From contig OY821751.1 in NCBI GenBank assembly GCA_963682055.1, positions 3,224,001 through 3,288,000 of the forward strand: a stretch of DNA of 64,000 nt, in the 5' to 3' direction. Position numbers and translations under genes: made by a program. The notes beneath the pieces were generated by a model that was given only the letters and a program-made list of their open reading frames with translations, was not told the origin of the DNA and made no database searches. Positions 1-10,553 of this stretch are shown here, in pieces; position 1 is the first letter of the stretch, and each line of letters begins with the position of its first letter. The DNA is from Primula veris. Taxonomy: Eukaryota > Streptophyta > Magnoliopsida > Ericales > Primulaceae.

Positions 1-896
1 GCTCACTTAATTCACAAAAAATAGAGACAAATTTGGGGCTTGTTTGGCTCCAAGCCTTTAACGTCTATGAAAATAAGCTAGTTTACTCAAAACTGAGAGA
101 ATCATTAGTTTCCATTCAAATTAAAAGTTTTAGCTTTTCAAACAATAAAAGTTCAGCTTATAAGCTATTCAACCAAATACATTAAAACAAACTTACAAAA
201 AAGCAACAACAAAAAAAAGCTGAAAAGTTGCAAGCACACGAGCACCAGATTTCGTATAACTAAAATTGCTTTTCGAACTACAATAAAACTGAAACAAAAC
301 TTAAACAGAAAAACTAACTCAAAGTCTCAAACAACAAAGATGGAATCATGGAACTTGGGAACACCGAACTGTTAAACAACATAAAAGGATAAGAGTAAAT
401 CATATTGATGGATTGACAATCTCATGGCTACATCCAGAACTAACAAACATATAACCAAGCCAGGGTAGGAACTAGACGGAGACAAAAGCAGGCTAAAGCC
501 CCCCGCAGATTGCAAAATAAAATAAAAATTAGCATGTATTTTACAAAAACTATACCATTTCTAGCCTTTCAGACCACCGTATAATAACAACAAAATGTAA
601 ACATAATATACAGCCACTCCCATTCACCAATCCAGGTTCAACCACTGAATCAAACAAATGCCACCTAGAAATAGACCATTACAATAACAAAACTAAGTAT
701 TTTCCTACTCATATTCTAAAGTCCAAATTAAATCTCTTCAACTTAATCTTCAAATCTTATAATTTACATATAAAAAAGCACAACAACCGAGCTTAAAAGC
801 TGCAAGCATTCAATTTTTCCCTGCAAAAGCTTTCCTGCCTTAGAAAAAACTTACATAAAACGAGCAAGATGGGTTAAACGAGGATAAGATTAAATC
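1..896. other. AT-rich intergenic stretch
   Basis: I see no coding region, RNA gene or bounded repeat in this stretch. It is AT-rich with short A-runs and no open frame that resembles a known protein. Confidence 0.5.
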
Positions 897-1336
897 TTTA
901 TTAGAGCCCATATACCTTACCATTAAAAATCCTCGCAATGGTAAATATAGCAACTCTTTATAAATCACAGGCTTGATCGATATTACATCGATGTGGGATA
1001 ATATAAACTCTTAACACTCCCCCTCGCTCATGTCCCGACATTTCAAGGGTCCAACGAGCGGATGTAATGAACGGGTGGAGGTGAGGCCCAACATCGATGT
1101 CCTCGCTCTGATACCATATTAGAGCTCATATACCTTATCATTAAAGGTCTCGCAATGGTAAATATGGCAATTCTTTATAAATCATACGCTTGATAGATAT
1201 TACATCGATGTGGGATAATATAAACTCTAACACTCCCCCTCGCTCGTGGCCCGACATTTCAAGGGTCCAACGAGCGGATATAATGAACGGGTGGAGGTGA
1301 AACCCAACATCGATGGCCCGCTCTGATACCATATTT
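897..1336 (-). mobile_element. Tandem TRIM-like LTR mini-element
   Basis: Two copies of a roughly 215-bp unit lie head to tail. Each holds a short LTR-like block (about 897-1014 and 1117-1231), a polypurine tract next to it on the minus strand (around 1015-1026 and 1231-1242) and a tRNA-iMet primer site whose complement GCTCTGATACCA sits at 1105-1116 and 1320-1331. The order on the minus strand is primer site, about 90 bp of spacer, polypurine tract, LTR, then the same again. That is the layout of a terminal-repeat retrotransposon in miniature: no coding capacity, moved in trans. The outermost LTR at the right end is missing apart from a few bases. The family name is not known to me; the class call rests on the primer site, purine tract and repeat order. 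Confidence 0.72.
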
Positions 1337-2284
1337 AAGTAGTTTCCTACTCCCTCTGATATTCTAAACTAAATCTCTCTTCAAATCAATCTTATACTAA
1401 AATAGGAAGTACAACAACAAAAAATTCAAAGCTAAACAGGCCCTAGCCCTACAAAACTACAGAATAACGCGTACCCGAACGAAACAATAGCTCTAAATAT
1501 ACGATATATATATACGTACACACATACATATACAGAGTCCTTGTATTTTCCACTTTTATTTAAATCAATAAAAACAAAGAGCGGGTTTCCCCCGAGAATA
1601 TTACTTAGATGTCACATTTTATAAGATTTTTCGAGTGCCGAAACTAATTTAAGTTCCAGTCATCCGGCCCAATAAAAAGAGCGTAAAATTTGTTTTTTTT
1701 AGCTTTTGTTAGTGTTTACGAAAATAATATCTTTTTTTTTCATGGCTCGTTAAGTTAGCGTCACATGTGAACAAAAATATTATTAAAAGGTGACCGGCCA
1801 GAGACCGTTTCGGCACCATTAATTAAATAAAAAACATATATATATAGATATAGATATAGAGAGAGAGAGACCTTGAGGTAGGGATCGGGAGATACCGAAA
1901 CAAAGAGGGTTATGAGAATTAGAACGAAGGGAAGATGAGTAATATACACAACCCTTACATGATTTTGCTTTTTTCTCACTTTCTTTACGATTTATATTCT
2001 TTGTTTCCTCACTCTCTCTCTCCTTCTTTTCTTCTTTTTCCTCCATCGCTCTTTCTCTCTCTATATCTCTATATCTATATCTATATCTATATCTATATCT
2101 ATTATATCTATTTGTATATATAATATATTTATGTATCTTAATAATTGCAAAAAAAAACCCCTTGAAATTACACAAATTACGAATGAAGGAAATTGTTACT
2201 AAATAGACGCGGAATGCAAAATAAAGTTGTTCTTTTACGTTAATAAGCTGTATTTTTTTGACTAAAAAGAAATATATATATCAT
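1337..2284. repeat. Intergenic AT-rich DNA with ATATCT microsatellite
   Basis: A CT/ATATCT microsatellite fills about 2055-2115, and a shorter inverted GATATA/GA run lies at 1838-1872. Open frames crossing these runs are low-complexity shadows (Tyr/Arg or Leu/Tyr alternation), not genes. Nothing else is recognised here. Confidence 0.6.
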
Positions 2285-2782
2285 GCGAAAACCGTAATTT
2301 GAAAATATAAACCGTAATTCCGAATTATGGTTTACATTTTTTTTTTGTTGAAAAAACCATTAAAAATGTAAAAATAGTTATACGAGTTAACAAATGAGTA
2401 AAAGTATTTCAAAGTTAATTCTAATTTTTTTTACTAATTTTTATTACATTTTTGTCTGTTATTGCTACTTTTTAGAAAAAATATCACAAAAATTATAAAA
2501 TCAATATAACATAGTTGTAAAATTAATATCTAACTTTTCCAACCATGTTTTGTTAATTTTACAATTTTTGTATTATTTTTTTTTTTCTAAAAAGTAGCAA
2601 TAAAAGATAAAAAAAAATAATAAAAATCAGTAAAAAAATTAAAATTAACTTTGAAATATTTTTTACTCACTTTTTAAGTAGTGTAACTATTTTTAGATTT
2701 TTTACTATTTTTTATGATTCTTTTAATAAAAAAATCAAAAATAAAATAAAAAGGTAAATTTGAATTTACGGTTTTGACGTGA
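2285..2782. mobile_element. Fold-back (long inverted repeat) element
   Basis: The left arm (about 2285-2520) and right arm (about 2535-2782) are imperfect reverse complements. The ends pair as GCGAAAACCGTAA against TTACGGTTTTGACG, and inner blocks such as GCTACTTTTTAGAAAAAA and TTTTTTCTAAAAAGTAGC match almost exactly. Such a fold-back with no coding content is typical of a non-autonomous DNA element (MITE/foldback class). I could not find a clear target duplication, so the superfamily is open. Confidence 0.6.
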
Positions 2783-3002
2783 AAAAAGATTTGCTGCAGT
2801 CGAAAAATTCAGGCTCTTACGTTAACTGTCATGTCACTTTCAAATTCATTTGGCTATTCTATGTTATTATCTCATGTTCTCTATCTGTCTCTCTAATTTT
2901 TTTACTATTACAGGTATGAAAAGTTCATTTTTTTTACAATGATAATATTATTATTAATTTATCTGATTTCACTTTTATGGCTGTCAAGTTTATATTTGAT
3001 TT

Positions 3003-4148
3003 TGTTGGCCCGGGTGGCTAAACCTTAGAGGGGGGTGAATAAGGTTTTGGCGCTTTTCGCCTAATTAAAAATCTAATGGCAACTAACACCCCAACTTACG
3101 CAATTCTAAGCTTAAGCGTTAATAATCGTTAGTAAATTCAAACGCAAGCAAGCAAGAATAAATATTTGCGGAAAATAAAAGTTTAAGGGAAGAAGATGAC
3201 ACCGTGATTTATAGAGGTTCGGCAAAACGCGCCTACGTCCTCTCCTCGGTACTACCGAGTATTTTACTAAAAATTCTTTTCCCGGATATTACAATCCTAA
3301 TGAGCTAATCAACCGATTAAGCTCCCCCTCACTTTAAGAGTGTCCCGAAATGAAAAGACCTAGAGATTTTAAGCAACTCGCTTACAAAGCCTCTATCCGA
3401 TCACTCGCTCACAAATGAGTTTATAAATTACTCGTTACAATTTTGTTACAATAATGTAACTACACTCACTATTTTATTGCTTCTAAATAAGCTAATTGGT
3501 GAGATTGATGATGTTTGAGCTTGACTATCTTTTTCTTCAATTTTCCCTCTTTTTGAATATATACACCAAAATGGTGATATTTAGGGTTTTGTATATAGGG
3601 ATTGAAGGATGATAATTGGTGTGTTGATTGGTGTTTATGGAAGAGAGATTGGGTTGGTTTATATAGACCAAAAGTCTGTTTTTCTGTATTCTGACCGTTA
3701 GAAGTGGTTGAGGCTGTTTTAAGCTATTTTCCAGAAAAAACTGAAAAGCTGTTTTCGAAATCTGTAGAAAACGATCGGTCGTTTTCTACAGTCGATCGGT
3801 CGATTTTCACCAGTCGATCGGTCGTTTCTGAAAAACGATCGGTCGTTTTTCTTGTGAACTCTCTGGAAGAAATTGGTACAAAAACGATCGGTCGTTTTTG
3901 TCCAGTCGATCGGTCGATGTTGTCCTGGTCTCGCAAACCTTCGAAAGCTTGTAGCTTCTTCGTTTTAGCTCCGATTTTGGTTCCGCTTGAACCTATGGCT
4001 TCGTTATCGAATGCTCTATCATTTAAAGACCTGAAATATACGTTTTCTATTTTTGAACAAGACAAGCATTATATCATCGAAATCGTAAAATCATTAAACG
4101 CATAATCAAAGTTATAATCAAAATCATTATTGAACTCTAAGTTCAACA
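3003..4148 (-). repeat. 3' LTR of the gag-only copia element
   Basis: This 1146-bp LTR runs from TGTTGGCCCG to GTTCAACA. It carries six near-palindromic CGATCGGTCG motifs at about 3768-3918. It differs from the partner LTR by scattered substitutions and by a much shorter G-run near its left end (6 G here). Confidence 0.9.
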
Positions 4149-4437
4149 ATCTCCCCCATTTTGATTATGACAAACTAATGATGATTTTACAAGAAAAATA
4201 TCTCCTCCATTTTAACAAAACGCATTATCTCTAAATATATCATTTTTCTCCCCCTTTGGCATTATCAAAATGTAATCAAGAAAAAAAAATATGGGGTTAT
4301 GTGAAGGATTTTTAAAGAAAAACCAAAACATGAAAAATGTTATCATTATGCATATATCCGACCCAACTAACCACATATATGTAAAATACTAAGGATTAGA
4401 GTATACCAAATATGTGATGTGAGGTCGAGTCCGCTTG

Positions 4438-6525
4438 CTAATGGCATTTGCATTGAGCGTTTCCGAGTCCAAATAGGTGGTACCATTTGTTGGTATGCCT
4501 TCCACCTTTGTCGATTAATGGCACTTCATTCTTGACGGTGGAGTCGATCTTCTTGACTTCCACGACTTTTGAGGGCGTTGCCAACCATTTGTTGATTTTC
4601 TCCTTTTGGATGGAGATACCTACAACACAATTTTTGTCCTTTGGTACCCAATTTCTTTTGGGTCCGACATTGTTAGTGGCTCGGGTCTTTACTACCCATT
4701 TCAAATCGCTTCTACTAACTTGAAAGCGATTTGGGCATTTAGAAGAATTATGCTCACTTCTACTACAATGTATGCAATGCCTAGACTTTTTAGTATAACG
4801 AGAGTTATACGAAGTTTTGGAAAGGTTTTTCGGAGTATCCAATTTGGTTTTAAAACCTATACCTTTCCGATCATTAAAAGATTTTTGAAAACTCTTGGAC
4901 GTACTCCTTTTAGGAAAAACAACCTCTTGTTTAGGTGGAATAGGAGTTGTAGAAATATTAGAGGTTTTAACGAAGCGGGTTTTGTTTGAAGTAGAACCAA
5001 TGCAATCAAAACCTATACCGCTTTTATCCTTGAAATCTTTTTGACAACTCAAGATGTTATCTAAAACGGTTTTACCCTTAGAAAACTTTGAAATTGTTAA
5101 ATTAAGTTTTTCAATGGAAATGACAAGATCGTTGTTTTTAGTTTTCAACGATTCATTCTCGGTTTCTAAAACCTTGACCTTGTCATTTAAGTTAAAAGCA
5201 TGAGAACTCAAAACCTAGTTTTTGCTTTTAACTTTATCGAAAGCATCCTTTAACTCTTCAAAATTTTCTAATAAATCACAATCTAAAGAAGATGGTTTTG
5301 AAAGAGTTTTAGTAAATCTAGAGACTTCACATTTAAGAAAATTGATCTCGGTTTGTAAAGACTTATTATGAATGACGAGATCATTGTTTTTATCTTTTAA
5401 GTCTTCCTTTTCGTCATCTACATCATGTAAGGAAAATGACGATGTTGGAATAGACTCATTTTCATTTTTATCTCTTTTCAAGGATCTTATTTCTTCATTG
5501 AGAGAAGAATTTATCCTTTTAAGAGATTCAAGCTTATCCGAAAGTTTAGGAATTTTTTTAGAATAAACATCGCACATATGAAGTAATTCATCATAAGAAA
5601 TATCATTTACCTCATCGGCTTCGCTTTCACTTTCGCTTGAAGATGATTGGTTAGGCTCATTGTTGTCTTCCAAGGCCACATAGCAACCAAGGTGAGCGAC
5701 TTCATCTTGGTCGGAGCTATCGCTAGAGCTTGAATCGAATATCTTCTTCTTGCCTTTGCTCTTGCGATTCTTTATGCAATCTCTCGCTATGTGTCCTTCC
5801 TTGCCACAAGCATAGCAAACAAAATCGTTAGAAATAATTGAAGTATTTGACGATTTACCTTGGTGTTTGCGTTTGCCTTTAAGCTTTAGTATTTCCTTGA
5901 CGATTCGAATGATTTGAGTAGAATTTTTATCGTCATCGGATAGCTCATCGCTTTCGTCACAAGTTGTTCCTTTGAAAGCTATCTCCTTCCTTTTTGAGAT
6001 TGGCTTGTGACTATTGAGGGTGATCTCGTGAGTAATGAGTGAACCCGTCAATGCATCAAGAGAGTAGGTGTTCATGTCGTGCGCCTCTTGAATTGCGGTG
6101 ACCTTTGGTTCCCATTCTTTCGGTAAGCTCCGAATCACCTTTGAGACCATTTCCTTACAAGATAAATGCTTACCAAGAGATGTTAATCCGTTAGTAATAG
6201 TAGTAAATCTAGCAAGCATATCGGAAATAGTTTCACCCTCGCTCATTTTAAAAAGCTCGTAGTCATGAACTAATAGTTGGAGTTTGCAATCCTTAACTTG
6301 GTTAGTCCCTTCATGCATTACTACTAGCTTATCCCACATACCCTTAGCGGTTTTACAAGCGGAAATTTTGTTGTACTCGTTAGGAGAAACGGCACAAACA
6401 ATAGCATACATCGCTTTGGCGTTCGTAGAGTAGGCTTCTAGTTGAGCGTTATCTAGGTCCTCTACGGGAATTGGGTTCTCGCTATTCTCGGATATAGGTG
6501 CGGAATATCCTACTTTTATGGTCAT
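4438..6525 (-). pseudogene. Copia gag polyprotein, one in-frame stop, no pol
   Basis: The frame starts at the ATG ending at 6525 and stays open to a single TAG at 5215-5217, then continues in the same frame to 4438. The first 436 residues carry the copia gag (UBN2-like) region, then a classic zinc knuckle CYACGKEGHIARDC (C-x2-C-x4-H-x4-C), an acidic Ser-rich stretch and a long coiled coil. The continuation holds more coiled coil and a second knuckle-like C-x2-C-x4-H-x4-C at CIHCSRSEHNSSKC. It stops just where a protease domain would be expected. Gag packages element RNA in cytoplasmic particles; without pol this copy would depend on a partner's enzymes. The TAG may be a simple nonsense mutation. 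Confidence 0.8.
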
Positions 6526-6708
6526 TCAAAGTCTAACATTATAACTTTGTAAAAACATGCTCATCCTATCCTTCCAATATGAAAAATTTATTCCATCAAA
6601 ATATGGTGGAGTATTGGGTGATGAAGCTATGCCGGATGCGAAATTATACAAATTAGCCATCGGGATCTTAACTCTTAAATCGTTAGATTTCTATATACAA
6701 GAGCCTCG

Positions 6709-6720
6709 GCTCTGATACCA
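6709..6720 (-). promoter_or_regulatory. tRNA-iMet primer binding site
   Basis: The minus strand reads TGGTATCAGAGC two bases inside the 5' LTR. This is the usual plant Ty1/copia reverse-transcription primer site, complementary to the 3' end of initiator tRNA-Met, and it fixes the element's orientation. Confidence 0.9.
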
Positions 6721-6722
6721 AT

Positions 6723-7890
6723 TGTTGGCCCGGGTGGCTAAACCTTAGAGAAAGGGGGGGGGGGGGGGGGGGGGGGGTGAATAAGGTTTTGGCGCTTTTC
6801 GCCTAATTAAAAATCTAATGGCAACTAACACCCCAACTTACGCAATTCTAAGCTTAAGCGTTAATAATCGTTAGTAAATTCAAACGCAAGCAAGCAAGAA
6901 TAAATATTTGCGGAAAATAAAAGTTTAAGGGAAGAAGATGACACCGTGATTTATAGAGGTTCGGCAAAACGCGCCTACGTCCTCTCCTCGGTACTACCGA
7001 GTATTTTACTAAAAATTCTTTTCCCGGATATTACAATCCTAATGAGCTAATCAACCGATTAAGCTCCCCCTCACTTTATGAGTGTCCCAAAATGAAAAGA
7101 CCTAGAGCTTTTAAGCAACTCGCTTACAAAGCCTCTACCCGATCACTCGCTCACAAATGAGTTTATAAATTACTCGTTACAATTTTGTTACAATAATGTA
7201 ACTACACTCACTATTTTATTGCTTCTAAATAAGCTAATTTGTGAGATTGATGATGTTTGAGCTTGACTCTCTTTTTCTTCAATTTTCCCTCTTTTTGAAT
7301 ATATACACCAAAATGGTGATATTTAGGGTTTTGTATATAGGGATTGAAGGATGATAATTGGTGTGTTGATTGGTGTTTATGGAAGAGAGACTGGGTTGGT
7401 TTATATAGACCAAAAGTCTGTTTTTCTGTATTCTGACCGTTAGAAGTGGTTGAGGCTGTTTTAAGCTATTTTCCAGAAAAAGCTGAAAAGCTGTTTTCGA
7501 AATCTGTAGAAAACGATCGGTCGTTTTCTACAGTCGATCGGTCGATTTTCACCAGTCGATCGGTCATTTCTGAAAAACGATCGGTCGTTTTTCTTGTGAA
7601 CTCTCTGGAAGAAATTGGTACAAAAACGATCGGTCGTTTTTGTCCAGTCGATCGGTCGATGTTGTCATGGTCTCGCAAACCTTCGAAAGCTTGTAGCTTC
7701 TTCGTTTTAGCTCCGATTTTGGTTCCGCTTGAACCTATGGCTTCGTTATCGAATGCTCTATCATTTAAAGACCTGAAATATACGTTTTCTATTTTTGGAC
7801 AAGACAAGCATTATATCATCGAAATCGTAAAATCATTAAACGCATAATCAAAGTTATAATCAAAATTATTATTGAACTCTAAGTTAAACA
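6723..7890 (-). repeat. 5' LTR of the gag-only copia element
   Basis: This 1168-bp LTR pairs with 3003-4148. It contains a run of 24 consecutive G at 6754-6777 where the partner LTR has 6, and six CGATCGGTCG-type motifs at about 7512-7660 (one mutated to GGTCAT). Confidence 0.9.
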
Positions 7891-7994
7891 GATTTAATTG
7901 ATATCTCTGTATGTACTTAATTGATATAGGGTATCGTCACACCAACGTATCGCGTGAGCACGTCCGCTAGTGTATCTTTATGTGTGTGTTGGTG

Positions 7995-8853
7995 GGGTAA
8001 AATGCAAATAACCCTTGTAACAAGCTCCCATCCTAAAAAAATTATTTCTGCTAATATTTCATATGTTCTATTTTTGGTTTCTAATTTACTCACATCCTTC
8101 AAAAAACGGAGTGTTAATAATTAATTGGATACTGAAACCATTAAAAGAGCACCTAATAATTTATTAGGTACTGACGTATACTGTTCGGACTCTTTGAAAT
8201 ATGGGAAAGAAATACCATTCAGGTAACTATCGATTCTTGCAAATAACACACTACAAAAAAAATATCCAAATAGTGATAGAAATTGTGCCTTTTTTTAAAA
8301 AAGTTTGTGGCAGTATTCAATTTGTGGCACTTTTGTGATATTTTTTTGAATTAGTGGTGACTTTTTTCTTTCACAAAATCAATATTATTTTGTAGTGTCA
8401 GAAACTATGATTTTTTTTTTTGCAATTAACCCCCCCAGATCATATTTAAAGTGAAATAACCTTTAATTCATTTGTTCATTTTACAAAATAATTTGTTCGA
8501 TATATATTATATGTAGTTTGTCAAAACACACGAGCTAAGATAATAATCATCGTAAATAAGTCAACAGAAGTAATTTTACATAGAAAAAAACATATTTTAA
8601 AGAGAAACTATATATTTTTGTCATTCCTGACAAAAACGACTTCATATGCATGGATATCAAATGACTAGTTATAATAAATAAAAAAGTTCGACCAAAACAA
8701 ATCATCAAGCATAATGTTATATCAAATAAATATGGCATTAGGGTTAATTGCACAAGTTAGATAGTTTCTAAAGGTTGATTGCAATAATTGATAGTTCATT
8801 GGGGTTATTTGCAAATGACTCATAGTTCTAAGGTGGTTATTTGCATTTTACCC
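7995..8853. mobile_element. Non-autonomous inverted-repeat element
   Basis: A 19-bp terminal inverted repeat, GGGTAAAATGCAAATAACC, starts at 7995 and its exact reverse complement ends at 8853. Sub-terminal stretches are also related (GGGTTAATTGCA near 8742). There is no transposase frame. Length and TIR would suit a Mutator-like or similar MITE, but I see no matching target duplication, so the superfamily is open. A second element (8249-8397) is nested inside. Confidence 0.65.
8249..8397. mobile_element. CACTA-like miniature element
   Basis: The ends read CACTACAAAAAAA and (complement) CACTACAAAATAA, the hallmark of CACTA/En-Spm termini. It is 149 bp with no coding capacity. Flanking trinucleotides ACA and TCA agree in two of three bases. 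It lies within the inverted-repeat element at 7995-8853 and is therefore the later insertion. Confidence 0.65.
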
Positions 8854-10553
8854 GGTTCGTGTAAGGATTGGGTTATGTTAACATTAACTATCATTTAAAT
8901 TTTGCATTACTGTTTTTTTATTAATAATGTTATCTAATAGTATTTATAATAAATAATTGATTTAGAGAAAAAATATTGTATATAAAAAATAAAGAGAAAA
9001 TGTTATTTTCGTATGATTTAATTTAGGAGTTGGTCAAATCAAATTAACACGTATTTTCTTGTTAAATTTAGCAAAAATGTCAGCACCGTTAAATTTAATG
9101 GGTTCACTAACAATAGGGAAAACATTATAAGTGAACATTTTTATATAACAAGTGATATAATTGCATTATCGTGGATGCTCTAAAAAGGTTGAAACAAATG
9201 TTTTATTTTCTTTTTTTACTTATAACTTGTTTTTTGGATCTTAATTTTATGCATTGAAATAATTTGGGAAAATCAATGTTATGAACGGTGTTGGGCCGAT
9301 TCTAGATGAAACTTGTTTGCTTAGTGTCAAATCCTGTCTAATTCCGCTTTATTACCGTGTTATTAGCCTAATCTTGTCTAATTTACTAGCTGTCTTGACT
9401 CCGCTTAATTTTCATCTAATCTTGCCTTTTAGAACACTAGGGAAAATTAGGTATAACTATAAGTTGGGCTCTAAATTCGCAATAGACCATCCGATCTGAG
9501 CATTAAGTTTATGTTCATAATCATGTTCGTGTTAATGAGTACGATCAAGAATTAATCAAATGCTCAATAGCGGTTGACTTTTTTTTTCATGGACGGTTTG
9601 TTTAAAAAAATGACTATTTTTTTCTTTGCTTATTAACAAGATTATATAGTTTTGTTTTATTTATCATTACTTTGATACTGTAAAGATAAGTACAACGTCT
9701 ACGAGTCGAGTCCTGCACTTTACGATAAAATTGATGTTTGGTTGGATGATAAAATAACTTTTAACTATTTTTGAAATAATACACCACAATCACATATCTT
9801 TGATTATATCACTAATACCAATTATGTTTGATTACTCTCTGAATTTGAACTTATATACCTATTTGTATTTTTACTTAGGTCAACAAAATGTCAAATAAAT
9901 TTTAAATGTTGTCAAGGTATTTTGTTAATCTGAAAAGTTTCTAAAAGTTATTTTGGACACTATTTTTGTCAAAACTACACTATATATTTAGGTAGTATTA
10001 TATATTATATAAGTTCAGATAAAAGTTTGAAGTAAAATAAAATGAAAGTTTGAATAATATACTAGTACTATTTGTCATGGACATTTACGATAAAATTCAT
10101 TCGTACAAACCATGTAGAGCGCGAAAGGAACTAGAAAATAAAATGGAAGGAAGTTTTTCATATTTCTGATCCTTGGCGTCCGATGCGGAAATGAAACATT
10201 GTGGTCTAAAGTTCTATGCTTGAAATGCATATTACAAGAAAATACTAGCATTGTCATTTGTCACAGACTCACAAAATAGTTATATCTGAAAGAAATTAAA
10301 CAAAGATAGCAGTATCATAGATGAACAAAGTAGATGCTTGGTAATTTAAGCTGGGATTAAATGCAGGTTTATTTATCTCTTGTGAATTGTGATTATTATA
10401 ATAGAAATGAAAATACATCTTGTGTAAAGGAAAGAAAACATGAAAGAAGAAAGAAAAGGTAACTAAAAAAAAGAAACAACACATTATCTAAAATGGATAG
10501 AAAAGTAATATGTTCACTTGTTAATATAAAATCTCCTATTATTTTTACTATTT
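8854..10553. other. AT-rich intergenic DNA and TMCO4-like downstream region
   Basis: I see no gene here. The right-hand 250 bp lies directly downstream of the TMCO4-like stop codon and probably includes its 3' UTR, but no single polyadenylation signal stands out. Confidence 0.45.

Larger units (their letters stand above)
3003..7890 (-). mobile_element. Complete gag-only Ty1/copia LTR element (SIRE/Maximus-like)
   Basis: The element is bounded by the 5-bp target duplication GATTT at 2998-3002 and 7891-7895. LTRs lie at 3003-4148 and 6723-7890, start with TG and end with CA (the right copy ends AAACA) and differ at about a dozen sites, so the insertion is young. It reads on the minus strand: 5' LTR, primer site TGGTATCAGAGC (complement 6709-6720), gag, coiled-coil and zinc-knuckle region, polypurine tract GGGGGAGA (complement about 4150-4163), 3' LTR. 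A second GGGGGAGA tract near 4252 and the long 3' spacer recall the SIRE/Maximus lineage; that assignment is inference. Protease, integrase, RT and RNase H are absent, so it must be moved in trans. Confidence 0.9.

Noticed and set aside
1819..2175. Tyr/Arg- and Leu/Tyr-rich open frames on both strands
   Set aside because: They are translations of ATATCT and CT microsatellites with no homology or codon structure.
3704..4105. 133-residue open frame (and its twin at 7446-7847) with repeated DRS motifs
   Set aside because: It lies within the LTRs on the strand opposite to the element, and the repeats come from the CGATCGGTCG motif. There is no reason to call a gene.
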